64,000 nucleotides of DNA from Paratrimastix pyriformis (GCA_027972325.1 JAPMOS010000001.1:219001-283000), one strand, 5' to 3'; shown: positions 49,845 to 61,800, counted from the first letter of the stretch. Program-made: numbers and translations. The notes: generated by a model not told the origin, from the letters alone.

Positions 49845-51428
49845 ATGCCACTAGGACGGACTACCCTTCTCTTTGTTGTCCTGCTCCTCATTGCTGGATC
49901 TCTCGGCTTTTTTTGGGCCATCACATTGGCTGCTCCGATAATTGGGACGGCTCCAGACAGAAAGGTGGTCATCATACCACCTCCTCATCCGGGATTCTCT
50001 CCTCCAACTCCCTCCCCCTCTTCTCCTCATCCAACACCAACTCCTTCTCCATCCGCAACGCCTCCTCCGCCAATACCACAAACCCAAACTCCGACCCCAA
50101 CTCCGCCGCCGACACCGGCATCGACGCCCCCACCACCTCCCCCTCCCCCTCCGGTCGCTCCAGTTCCCTCTATCGTTCCTGTTTCCACGCCGCTCCCTCC
50201 TGCCACAGATCCGCTCCTGTTGGTGTTTTCGTCGACCCGCGACCCGCCCACCAACAGCGAACTCTTGGCGGTCGATTCGTGGGACGCGCTCCGCGGTGGC
50301 TATCACCGGCGGGCTGGTCTCCGAATCCCGAAGACCCGCATCGAAGCCCTGCTCTTCACGGACTCGGCCAGCCTGATGAGCACCCTCGATGCCGCCGACA
50401 TCCCCCGGATCAGCAAGTTCGACACCAAATGCCAGGTCCCCTTCCTGAAGAGCGTCTTCCAGCTCTCGGAGGAGTACCGGGCGAAGCGCATCCCCAACAC
50501 GCCGCTGCTGATGTACACCAACGGTGACGAGATGTACTTCCAGGATCTGCTGCTCACGGCCCAAGCTGCCCTGAGTTTCGCACGGGCCCAGGGCAAGGGC
50601 CTTGTGCTGACCGGCCGCCGGTACAACTTCGACGAGGGCCACCTGGCGCCCCACGACCCGCCCCAGATCGGCGGCAAGACTCCGCCCAAGTCGCTGGCCT
50701 GGTACATGGACCGCCATACCGCCCAGGTGCTCCGCTCCCAGGGGAGTCTCTTCCAGGGCGACGCCCAGGTCTGGCCTCCTCCTCCGGGGCGGTCGGGAGA
50801 GGACCGGGATGGTTCTGACCATTGCGGATTTGTTCACATCATCCGGTCTTCTCCTCTTGTCTCTTCCACCCGCCCACTCACCCACCCACCCACCCCACCA
50901 CCCCCCCCGGCCGGCGGTTCTGTCGACTTCTCCAGGATTACTTCATGTTCACGCCGGGTGCCTGGGATTATTCGGTCTGCCCGGGGTGAGGAGGTGAGCT
51001 GAGGGAAGAAGGCGGAGGGCGGGGTGCGGCTCCACGGCTCCAGCTCACTCGCATCTTCTCATTCCTTTGCCCTCGGACCACCAGCAAATCCCGGACTTCC
51101 TCCTCGGCCGGGTGGCCTTTGACAACTGGCTGACGGCCTTCGCCCAGCTGTCACCCGACAAGTTGGTCGTCATAGACGCCAGCCAGACCCTCTCGGCCAT
51201 TCACGTGAACCACGACGGAGGCGACCGCTTCAAATCGCACAAAAAGGTCGATTTTCTGATGCTTGGCAATCATCCAATCATTTACTGTAGCCCTGTAACG
51301 ATCACAACCGGCAATTGTACTACAAGTACCAGTTGCGTCCGTCAACGTGGACTGACGCCCTTCCCTATTACACCACTTGGAAGAGCAACGACCCCGCAAC
51401 TGGAGTCGTGGAGATCAAAAAACGATGA
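49845..51428 (+). CDS. Type II membrane glycosyltransferase-like protein
   Basis: A short cytosolic MPLGRTT, then a signal anchor LLFVVLLLIAGSLGFFWAIT and a long Pro/Thr-rich stem, then a catalytic-type domain. Domain pieces are LLVFSSTRDPPTNSELLAVD, SWDALRGGYHRRAGLRIP, MYTNGDEMYFQDLLLTAQAA, GLVLTGRRYNFDEGHLAP, DYFMFTPGAWDY, IPDFLLGRVAFDNWLTAFAQ and VVIDASQTLSAIHVNHDG. The YxNxD, GRRxxF, DYFxFxxG, IPxFxxGRxxxDNWL and VIDAxxxxxxxHxNHD pattern matches plant RAY1-like and related uncharacterised glycosyltransferases; the family link is from memory. The end is WTDALPYYTTWKSNDPATGV, TGA 51426-51428. Donors are GTCTGG, GTCTGC and GTCGAT. Likely Golgi. Confidence 0.75.
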
Positions 51429-51570
51429 ATAAGCGGTGCCTCCAATTCTACCCTTTGGTTTAATCTCTATTTTGTGTCCTCATCCCCCCCTTTTTTTTGC
51501 GTTTGTGTTAACCGACGCACGAGAGCTTGCCTTTTATCCTCTTCTGGCTTAGGAGATCCCACCCGAAAGG

Positions 51571-52783
51571 ATGGAAAGTCTAGGTGATTATGCGGACGAC
51601 GGAGACGGCGACGAAGGGAGTGACGATCAGCAGACCAATGCTCCAACATCAAATGCACAAGGCAAAAGCGCTGTCATTCTTTTAGGGGAGTACGCTGCTC
51701 ATTCCGCAAGCGCAGAAGAGAATATGCCGTTCGAGGAGGTTTGAGATTTTCTGTACGTTGCCGGCGTTAACACGGTTGCAGCCACCAGAAGGTTCACATC
51801 TACAAGAAGAGGCAGAACCCTCTCCTGGTGTGCGACTGCCTTCTTCGGTTCCAGCCTCTCCCTCGACAGCTCCTCCAACGCCCTCCCACCCATCCGCAGA
51901 AACGGCAGCAATATCTCCGGATCCTTCCCTAATACAGTCTTTTGCTGATATTCCCGAAGCAGAGCGCCCGTTTGATTGGGACCTACCGCCTGAGCCAACG
52001 GGGCCCTGCGAACCGGCACGTGAGGTCACATTCCTATCCGTGTCGGTGTCGTGACCATGCCCTCCATTAGGAAAAAGTTCTCCACTATATTTCTCTCGTC
52101 CGACGTGGCCAATCGATACCACAGAAGCTTCGGGTCTCTAAGGCCTTCAGGAACCCCGAGATCATGCAGAAGCTGGTTGATTTTTGCCGGCTCGACCAGT
52201 ACGGAAGCAACTTTGACCCCTCCCGGTATAACCCAAAGGGGTTTATGGCCGATGAGTACTACAACGTGCTCGGTCCGCTCTTGTCCCCGCTCTCCATCTC
52301 CACCCCCCCCCCCCCCCCCCACCCACCCACACACACACACCTGACCCACGCTTTCGTCCCGCCCTTTGCCCGCGAGCAGCGGTGAAACAGGAGGACGCGC
52401 GACGACAACGCGACCATCGGCAGCTTCAGCACAACCGGACTTTCATCGAGTTTGTTCCCCCCATCTCGGCAAACGGGGGCGCCTCAGGCATCCCGGCGGT
52501 CCCTCCCGCCACCGCCCCGCCGGGTCTACTTCGCATCCCGGCGCCTCCACTCCCCCCCATGGCGCCACCACCGCCACCGCCACCTTCACCTCCATCATCC
52601 GCGCCTCTCCCGGTCAATTCCATCATCACGCCTGCTGTGCTGGCGGCCGTTCAGAGGGCGCAGGGTCTGTGGACTTTGGCTTCCCCCCGAGCTCACGCCC
52701 AGTTGTCTGGCTGCTTGGTAGCATTGGTCAAGAGCGTCCGTGGCGGCCCGACCCCTCCGTCTGGGCCAAAGGCAGGGAAGTAA
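51571..52783 (+). CDS. SAP30BP: SAP30-binding protein (HCNGP) homologue
   Basis: SAP30BP is a nuclear protein tied to transcription repression and, in animals, to splicing of short introns. The start MESLGDYADDGDGDEGSDD resembles the acidic N-terminus of the family. DWDLPPEPTGPCEPA matches the PPEPPGRC motif. EEKVLHYISLVRRGQSIPQK, AFRNPEIMQKLVDFCRLDQY, GSNFDPSRYNPKGFMADEYY and NVLAVKQEDARRQRD…RTFIEFV match the FRNPSIYEKLIQFC…EDSYYE…KIEFV core in order. The C-terminus is Pro-rich and ends PSGPKAGK, TAA 52781-52783. Introns: GTTTGA, GTCACA and GTCCGC; the last carries a poly-C tract at about 52306-52320. Confidence 0.9.
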
Positions 52784-53510
52784 TGGCGATGTATGTATGC
52801 CCTGAATGGACCGACGGGTTGTTGTTGTTGTTGTTGTTTTTTTTTTTTTGAAAATTCGACTTTGACGGGGTTGGGTCCGCCGTTCTGCCGGCTTGAAGGG
52901 CGAACGACGAGCAGAAGAAGGCCCGAGTTCGCGGATGCTCAGAGGCCCACCGAGGAGGAGGCGGCAACAGGCGGCGGAGCCGGTCGCCATTTGGCTTCAG
53001 GTGGTTCTGGGAGTCACATAGCCGGCCTGGGTGCACTGACACTCCAGCCGCGCCGACCGGCCCCGCGACACAGCATCCGTCTGGCAACCAGAGCAAACTC
53101 AACGCAATAATGACGTAGGTTCCTTCCCTTGCACCGCTGGTGACCGGGCCGGACCGGATCTCCCTGACCCTCCCATGCTGGGTGCCGCCATCCCCCCGGA
53201 GAGAACCCAAAAGAAAAGTGGATCGCCCCTCAGCCTTTCCATACTAGGCAAATCCTGGTTGTTGGGCCTTCGATGGATGTGAGGCGTGAGGAAGGGCGTG
53301 AACCATACAACGCATTTTCAATCCTTCGGGTGGGTACATTTCGCGAACGTGGTCGACCTCGCTCCGTTCAATCTCAAAGATACGCCGGCAGATACGGTCA
53401 CAAGGTGAAGATACGCCGGGACTACCGGGTCACAAAATGGGCAACAATGCCGCCCAGATTTCGGTCTTCATCCCCACCGGTAAATCAGACCGAAGAAACA
53501 CATCATCCAG
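52784..53510. other. Intergenic region with dispersed repeat, copy B
   Basis: Bases 52817-52849 read (GTT)n followed by a T run of about 12, that is a poly-A tail preceding (CAA)n on the minus strand. The region at 52846-53285 matches copy A at 1051-2062 in two ordered blocks. The tail would suit a retroposed element lying on the minus strand, but the family is unknown and no coding capacity is evident. Confidence 0.5.
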
Positions 53511-54196
53511 ATGTCGAAGGTTGTTGTTGGCAAGGAGGTTCCGATGTTCAAGGCCAAGGCCGTTGTCGGTGGCCAAGTCGTCGACTTCGATCTGGCCCAG
53601 TGGCGCGGGAAGTGGGGCCTTCTCTTCTTCTATCCGCGGGACTTCACCTTTGTGTGCCCCACCGAGATTATCGCTTTCAGTGAGCGGGTCCAAGAATTCC
53701 GGGCTCTCAACTGCGAAGTCGCCGCCATTTCGACGGATAGCGAAGACGTGCATCTCCAGTATGTCAACACTGCTCGTCGTGAGGGTGGCCTTGGTCCCAT
53801 GAATATCCCCGTTATTGCTGATCCTTCCCACCGCATTTCGCGCGACTTTGGAGTTCTCGTCGAGGAGGAGGGCTGCGATCTGCGGTCGGTACATTCCCTT
53901 TCATCTCCGCGTGCTTATCCGTTCTCTTTTCTAGTGGCCTTTTCCTCTGGAATCAGTCTGGTGTCCTGAAGCACATCACCATTAATGATATGCCGGTCGG
54001 CCGATCGGTCGATGAGGCCCTCCGTGTTCTGCAAGCCTTCCAATGGGTCGAGGCTCACGGGACTGTTTGCCCGGCCAACTGGTCTGTTGGCATGGTCCTG
54101 ATGTTCTTCATTTTCTTCTTCCTCCGCAGGCATCCCGGTGCAAAGACCATGGTCCCGACCCCGGAGGGTCTGAAAGCCTTCCAATCCAACCAATAA
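53511..54196 (+). CDS. Typical 2-Cys peroxiredoxin
   Basis: It reduces peroxides with thioredoxin as the usual partner. [20 protein letters not shown] starts the protein; [18 protein letters not shown] holds the peroxidatic Cys in the PxxxTxxCPTE motif; [20 protein letters not shown] has the GGLG motif; [20 protein letters not shown] and [20 protein letters not shown] hold the resolving Cys. The end GLKAFQSNQ lacks the C-terminal YF motif, so with GGLG but no YF it may resist over-oxidation better than sensitive eukaryotic enzymes; that is inference. Three exons, donors GTCGGT and GTCTGT. No targeting signal, so probably cytosolic. Confidence 0.95.
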
Positions 54197-54366
54197 GCTC
54201 GGTTCCAATGGTGCTCTAATGCCTTGTTGAAGCTCCGCCTCCGGAGTTCCCTGATGTATAGACCCCCCCCCCCCTCCTCTTTTTTTGTTTTCTTGAGAAG
54301 AAACTGTAAAGCTCACAGTGTTATTTGGAGAAGTGGAGTGGAGGCAGAAAAAATGTTTGACCGTAA

Positions 54367-57300
54367 TTAGATGTGGGCTCGCCGGAGAAATGTACTGGGG
54401 ATCCCCGTCCCCATTGTCACGGGCGGTTTCCCGATCAAAACGACGACTCGGTGCCAGTACAAACTCTCATCCTCGTCCAGATAGGAGACCGGTTGTTGGG
54501 TGGCGGCTGCCTCGGCTTCGGGCGGCTGGGCGGCTTTGCTGTACTGGACCAGCAGCGGCACCAGGACGGAATCGGGAAGCGGGGCGCTCGCACGCACCCC
54601 CATGCGGCCCATGTACGCGCGGAAGGAGGCTCCATCCGAGGAACTAAACTGGCCAAGCCAAAGCATGGGTGACTGTTCATCGGTGGGCCCCCAAAACCGC
54701 AAGGCATGCAGGACCGGGGTTCGAGCCGCAGGCCACTGGGATTTGATCGCCGAGAGGACCTCTTGCAGACTGGGATCCACGGCGGGGATCAAGATTTCGA
54801 GGGGGATGTCCTCATCGTCGCCGGGTGAGCCAGGAGGTGGGAGAGCGGGGAGCTGGGAGAGGGCAGGTGCCTGTCGGGGGTCGAAGGACCAGCGTGGCGG
54901 AGGGCAGGTGGGGTGGGCCACCAGGCACAGCTGGTGCAGGATGGCCAACGAGGCCAACACACTGACGGTGGTCGAGGGAAGCGGCGGGGCGACTCCGAAA
55001 AGCACCTGGCGGGGACAGAGAGGGAAGGGAAGGGATGACAATGACACGAACAGGCGCTCACTGACCTCGCGGATCCACACGTGGTCGCCCAACTCGCCGC
55101 GCACCTCGGGCACCTCGAACTGCTGCGCGCGCAGCCGAGCCGCCGCCCCGAGGAAATCCAGGTGCAGCTGCGAGTAGGCATCCAGGGTGACGGGGCTCAG
55201 GGTCAGCGTCGGCCGGTGGCCCTCAACCCCCGGCTGCTGCTGCTGCTGCTGCTGCTGCTGCCCAAAGGCCAGCACCATGGCGGGCAGGTTCTTCAGCAGG
55301 CTGAGCATCTGCTCGTACCGAGCCGAGTGCTCCTCCCGGCGGGGAGTCGAGGGTGCCAGCGGGGGCCGGCGCCCCACGGCCCGGCGCGGGGGCTGGCTGG
55401 GTGGCGACTGGGGCGCCGATCCGGCAGGGGTCTGCTGCGAATGGTCCGCCGCCCATTCGGCGCAGGCCGCAAAAGACCACGTCGGCTCGTCCGCCAGGCC
55501 GTAGAGGGTGGCCCGCAGTCGGGCGGCACACCAGAGGAAGCCGCAGTGCGCGGGGTGCGTCGGAGCGAAGACGACTCCGCGGGGAGTGCGTCTGATGTCG
55601 GTCTGCCAGGTGCGGGGCTCGCGCGTCCCCAGCCGCTCGGCGCCCGGTTCGGCCGTGGGGCCGAAATACCGTTCAAAGACCCGCCGGGCCCACGCTAGGC
55701 AGTCGGCAAAGCAATGGGGCACGTCGTAGAGGGAGTTCTGGAGCACCGTGCTGAAATCGGCGAACTCGGGGGCGTCCTGCATGGTGAGGTGGGCCTCACG
55801 GTAGTCGTGGGGGTGGCCGAGGGCGTTCTGGACGGCAGCCGGCTCGTTGTAGAAGAGTCGGCCAAAGAGAGCCCGTGCCCAGAGCAGGGCGTGGTGTGGG
55901 AGGTATGGCCAGAAGCCCTCCGAGCCCAGCCTGGCCAGAGGGTCCGGTAACTGGGGCACCCGGCGGGGGCGGCCACTGGGCGCCTCGTGGCAGAGAAATC
56001 CGGCCTCGCTGGTGGGTCCGCTGGGGGCAGGGCAGGGCCATGACCAAAGTTGGGTGCGCTCCGCCGTGGGGCACGAGGCGGCGCAGCATGCTGGGGCCAC
56101 CGTGCGATCCACCGGGTCGCACTGCACGCACAGGAACCTGTGGACGGCGCACTGATACTCGACCCATGCGACCATATCGGGCGCCGTGCCGCAGCACAGG
56201 CAGACGTCGATCTCTCGCAGGGAGGCGTGGGGCGTGGTTGGAACCCCGGCAATGATGAGGCCGGTGGACGGCGAACCACCAGAGGCGGCCGCCGTCTCGG
56301 CGACCAGGGTCATGGCGGAGACACATCCAGCGGCGCCCCGGCGCCACCGGCGGATGTGGGTCTGGGCGAGGTCGCTGGTGGGCAGCCGATCGGGGGGGCG
56401 GGTGGTCACCAGCGGGCTGTCCATGTCGCTGACGGGGACGATCCAGGGGCGGGCGGGCGCCAGGCGCTGCTGGCTCGGCAAAGACGCCAGCCGGGGCAGC
56501 GAGCGGGAGGACGACGCGACCCGACTCAAGGAAGGTGCCGGCGAGGAGGACGTTCGGGTGACTTGGAAAATGACCGGGTCGGGCTGGGGGGAGAGCGTCG
56601 GGGTGATATCGGCATCGGGGAGGAGCGTCGCCTGGGCGAGAGCGGGTGGCGCGGGCGCGGGGACGGTCACGATCGCCAAATGCCCCTCGTCCGAGCAGCC
56701 GGCACCCATCCAGCCCCAGCACCGCAGGATCTCCGACACGATGGGGTCCTGAGGCCGGCCCACCACCATACACCGCAGATCGCCCACGCTGCGCTTGCTC
56801 GGCCGGGATGCGGCGGCCGATGCGGCGGTTGCTGCTGCTGCTGCTGCTGCTGTCGCGGAGGATCGCCCGAGTAGGGCTGCCAGAAGACGGGTAGGGCCTG
56901 GAGACGGAGGCGGGGGCAGTGATGGGGGCAGGAGGACGGGGTCCGCCCGGCACCGCTCGAAGCTCAGGAAATGGAGCTGGGCCGGGGAGGGCGGTGGCCG
57001 GTAGGTGCCCGTCAGGACTTGGATGGCCTCGTGGGCCAGCAAGGCCCCCGTGAGGGTCACCTGCGTCACGAAAAGCGAGAGTGTGAGGGATGATTTGGAT
57101 GAACGCCATCAACCCGCAGACCAGAGGGACCAGGTGTCCCCGTGCCCGCGGGCCAAACCACTCCAGAAAGGCATCCAGGTGGGGCAGCAGGTCGGGTGGC
57201 ACGATTTCCATGGCGCTTTGGGTGAGCATGGCGGGGGCGATGTCGACGTCGGTCGCATCTGTGAGAAGCAAAGAGTCCGTGAAGGGTGCATGGAGAGGAG

Positions 57301-58670
57301 GCGGCATCCAGACCCCTTGGCAGTGGAGCCTCCCGTTCGGAGCGGTCCCTTTTGGCGGGTTTCTCTTTGTCCTGCTTGGCAGCCTCGGGAGGGGCCGAGA
57401 GGGTGCGCCGGATGGCGCGGTCGATGGCCCGGCAACCCACGTGCAGCAAACCACGCCGTGCTGGGAGATCGCATTCTTCCGCCAACCCCTTGACGTGCTC
57501 GAGGACAGGCCAACTTTGGTTCAAATGCTCTGTTGGGTCGAGGAGCACCTCAGCGAGGGTCTGGTGGGTGACGGTGGCCTGCTCAGGTTCGATGAGCGCA
57601 TAACCGCTTCCTTCGACATAATCCGTCCAGGGGATATGGTCGGCAGGGCTCGGGGCGATGATATTGGCCTCATTAGGACCCGTGACCACGACGCAAAGTG
57701 GAGGGAGGTTGTTCAGATCGGGGTTCCCCTGACATCCCACCAGACGGATCATACCCCTGCCGGAGGGGAGGAGGAGACCCAACGGCGGCCAAAACGTCTC
57801 CGGGCCACGGAGGGTGGGTGGCTCGCCGGGTGTCAGAAACATTACAGGATACAATAGTGGCTAACATTCCAGGAGCGTGAAAGGGTGCGGGGATCGGGGC
57901 AGACCTCTGGCCGGCTCGTGAAGGAGCGGCACCCAAGATCTTCAAAGAATCTCGCGAATAATCCGTAACTGTCAGCCATGAGAAATGGAACACCGTGCGA
58001 ATGACACCAACGATCGAGCTGGAAGGAGGCACCTTCATCAAAAAGACCGGAAGCTATGATCAGATGAGGCGCGGGAGACATCTTATCGAGAAGGGGTTGT
58101 GATAATGGGACCCCGCACTCTGAAGAGAGAGAAACTTTTCCAAAACGGTTTCGGCGCCCGAAATAGTGGAGGAGAGCGATTCCGGCATCCTCGTCGTCGC
58201 TCAAGCCGGCCTGGCCTTCCAAAATCTCGTCCAATAGGGATCTCCGATTTCGGGGGTGAGGCAGGTGCATGTGTAATGTGACGGTGCACCCGCTCCGGAG
58301 GAGATGATCCACGACTTCGCAGAGAATCCCGTGTTGAAAGTTTCCCTGGGATGAATTATGCGCGATCAGCACACGGTTTTTAGTCACTACAGACGGTCAC
58401 CAGAATATTGGCCTGTGAGAGGGCATCCACTCCAACGTCACCATACAATGCCGACAAAGGCTCTAAGGCCCGTCTTCGAAGCGACGAGCGCTGTAAGATC
58501 GCCCGCGACAACCCGAAAGAGGTTTCGGCGACATTGATCAGGGTATTCACATTGAGTTGAGCAAAGATCTGTGAGAGGACAGGGGCCGGAAGCAAATTGA
58601 GCATCAAGCCACACCGGGCAAGCAGACTGAAGACGGCAGAAAAGAAAGCACGAGACAACGGTGCGATCAT
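54367..58670 (-). CDS. UBA1-type E1-like protein, probable pseudoenzyme
   Basis: The whole UBA1 architecture is recognisable. N-terminal half: ALSQANILVT+GNFQHGILCE then VVDHLLRSGCTVTLHMH, aligned without gaps to the E1 NVLISG…GGVKAVTLHD; also CHSHGVPFLMADSYGLFARF ([20 protein letters not shown]) and VTLTGALLAHEAIQVLTGTY. C-terminal half: DLRCMVVGRPQDPIVSEILR then CWGWMGAGCSDEG, HHALLWARALFGRLFYNEP, FADCLAWARRVFERYFG, LHLDFLGAAARLRAQQFE and LFGVAPPLPSTTVSVLASLA. But GxGxxG of the active adenylation domain reads VGRPQD, the DMDxIxxSNLNRQ block is gone, ALDNVDAR reads CCGTAPDM, and no Cys stands where the catalytic CTLKNFP should be (GSEGFWPYLP). A nine-Gln run lies near 55238-55264. Introns resolved: GTCTGT and GTCAGT. 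Estimated length is about 1200-1300 residues against about 1050 for UBA1. The start is the first ATG (58670, MIAPLSRAFF). Confidence 0.7.
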
Positions 58671-58804
58671 ATTAAAAAAGAGAACGCCGTTCGGTCGGAA
58701 GACCAAAACTTAACAGGAACCAACAACAAGCAGGAGGAGACGCAAAAAGAAGTGACAAGGATAGCTTGTCCAACCTCAACAGAACAACACAACACCTCCA
58801 TCGA

Positions 58805-61800
58805 CTACTCAAATTGCAACTCTCTCATTGAGGGCATTGGACCCTCCTCCGGAAGCATCCCCTGAACAAGCCATGGTGGCATCTTACCCACCTGGGTGCT
58901 GCTGGTCCGACTCTCGGTGTCGTCTGTATAACCCGTGGAGATGGAGATGTTTGGGAGGGTGCTCGCCGAGGCCGACGGTTGGAGCGCAGGAGGCTGGGGC
59001 TGCCCGAGCAGCGAGGGAGTGGGAGACGTGGCTGGGGGACTGGCGGTGCTGGCATGAGGGAGTTGCGCAGCCTTTTTGAGCCGATCCTCCTCGGCCAGGG
59101 CGACGCAGTCCTGCAGGGCACTGTCTAGCTGGTCGGGAGTCAGCAGGAACTTGCGGAAGTAAAGGGGCGGCTTGAGGGCCTCCTCGAAGATCATCAACTA
59201 CCCCAGCAGTGGGTGAGTGGGTGGAGCACACGGTGAGGCGAGAGTGAGGATGACATCATGCGATGCTGGATGGGCAGGCCTCACCCCACCCCACCCCAGC
59301 TGGGCGGCACCGATGACGGACGCACTGGTTGGTGTGCTCTTTGATGCTGTGGTTGCGCTTTGCGCGAAGCATCTCAGCCAGGTACTCGCCTTTGATCGCG
59401 CTGTGGCCGGTGAAGGGCGGGATTGGGTGAGCTTGGAGATGGGGGGAGTGGTCTGCGCCAGCAGAGGTTCCCATGGGCGGGGGCAGACTCTGGGATCCTC
59501 GGGGGTTCCTTGAAGTCGAGCCGCCGCGGGGGCACCTTGCCCCGCTTGATGTATTGCTGGGGAGACAGGGCTCGTGAGCCCGGATAAAGCAGGCCCCACC
59601 TCCGCCGCCTTCCCCCCCCCCCCCCCCCCGAAAGCACACGCACTACTGCGCGGAAGTTGGCAGCAGGAGGCGGACCTCGTCCTGGGCGGCCTGGGCCTCT
59701 TCCCTGTGGAGGCGGAAGGAACAAAGTGGTGGGGTTGTGGTCACGGCTGTGGGGGGGGGAGCCAGGGTGATGCCGAGCGGGTGATGCCAGGAGGGGCATC
59801 GAACGGTGATATGGCCCCCGCCCGCAGACGAGGAACGAGCGTGCCATTCTGCCTCGGCCCGGATCACTGGGCGAGGACGCAGAGAGCAGGAAATCCGGTC
59901 TACGATCCTGTGGCAAGGAGGGGCCAACCGAGCGGACCGGAGAAGCGGTACCTGCGCAGGGATGTGATCATGTGTCCGGTCTTCTTGATGTGCCGCAGGA
60001 ACTCGAGCATCACCCCCGCCGCGGCCGCCTTCACATCGTGCCGCTGGCCGACCATGAACTGCAGCAGCTGCCTGAAGGGATGGAGGAGGAGGAGGAGGAG
60101 GAGGAGGGGGGTACAGAAATGAGGATATTACCCAGAGTCCATGAACTGCAGCAGCTGCCTGAAGTGGGCGGGGCTGTGGGGACGGAATGCTCAGAGATGA
60201 GGACATCACCCAGAGGCATGGGCGCGCCGCCATGCGACGGCATGCGGACCTGTTGAGGGCCTCTTGGGCGGCCTGCGGGGTGAGCAGCTCCGCCTCGACC
60301 TGCAGCCGCCACTCGACGGGGGCCGTCAGGCGCCCGTGGGTTCGCAGCTCTCCCAGGCGCCGCTTGGCCCGATGTTTCTGTGGCCGCGGCGGCGGCACAA
60401 AAGAGAAGAGAAGGGCGCCGATGGCCGGATGGGACGGGGGTTCGCCAATCATCTAATCATCATCGGGGGGCAGCAGGGCGATTGCATCAAGGGGCGGGCC
60501 GGAGGGGGCGCAGGATCGGTGGGCAGCGGGGACCTTTACCTCTGCCAGCAGGTACTGCGTCCGGGAGAAGGTGTACACCAGCGAGGCCCATGTCCGGTAG
60601 CGGGTCACGTGACGGAAGAGGTACGCGTCCTTCTTCAACCGGGCCACTTCCTGGAGCGGGGGGTGGACGGGGGGGCGAGGAAGAATGAGCCTTGGAGGGA
60701 CGGGATGGGACGAGCGGGGCCGCCTGCTGATGCTGCCTGGCGGACCTCGGCCTCGACGATGCGTCTGCGGGTGACCTCCCAGCGGGCCTCGTCCGCGTGC
60801 TGCTGGCGGGCCTCCGACGAGGCGCGCTTCTTCTTGGCCTGCTCCAGCCGGGCCAGCCGGGCCTGGGCCTGCAACGAACACGCGAGGCAGGGCCGGACGG
60901 GGCCGGACGGGGCGGGACGGGGCGGTCAGATGAAAAAATCCAACAACAGGCGGGGCGGGGAGCGGGGATGGAGTTGTGGATGGAGGTGTGGATGGAGGTG
61001 TGGAGTGTGGGTGGAAGGCTGCCCATGCGGACCGCCCGGTTGATATGCTCCTGTCTGGCGCCGGGGTTGCTGATGATCGGCACGGGCGATGGGGTCCGCC
61101 GATGGCGTTCCTGCTCGGCTTCCTCTGCCCGGGCGGGGAGAAGAAAGGCGTGTGGTCAGCCTTGTCGGGGGGTGATCGAGGCGTGCGGTGAGGGTGCGGG
61201 GGTGATGGGGGAGAGGCGACGGACGGGCTTGCTTCAAGAAAGACTCTTTGACGGAGCTGCTGCTGCGCACGAATGCGATCTTGCCCTGGACGATCTCGTG
61301 GCTGTCAGAAGTGGATGGCAGGGTGGAGTGAAGAGGCGCTCGCCCAGCCACAGACATTTTCGATGGCCTGGTGAGAAATTGCTCGGGGTGGGCCGCCTTG
61401 GGCACGGGGGAACTCTTTTTCTCGGACTGGTCGGGGGACGATTGGGTGGTCGACAGAACCTGGGCGGTGCGCTGAGATGGGCGAGTCCGCGGGGCGACTT
61501 CGGATTTCTTTTCCTTTTCTGGCTCGTCTGCCTTGCCATCTTTCGACAAAGCAGATGAAAACTTGATGTGATGATGAACAAACCAATCAAGGACATTATA
61601 TTCCTGATGCCCTGTTCGACAGCTTGCTGGTTCTGACTTGTGACTTCGGAGAGAAATGTTCCCCGGGAACGGAGCTCTTCCCACGAGGTCCCGGCGTCGC
61701 GTCGTTGCGGCGTGTGCTCCTTTAACAGCCTTGTGGCATGCTCGTTGAGACAGACAAATTCTTCGACAACAAAGCTTTCGTCCCTGTAATCAGGTGAACG

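Noticed and set aside
54367-58670. Call as an active ubiquitin-activating enzyme
   Set aside because: Overall alignment is good but the nucleotide-binding and thioester residues are not visible, so the enzymatic activity is not claimed.
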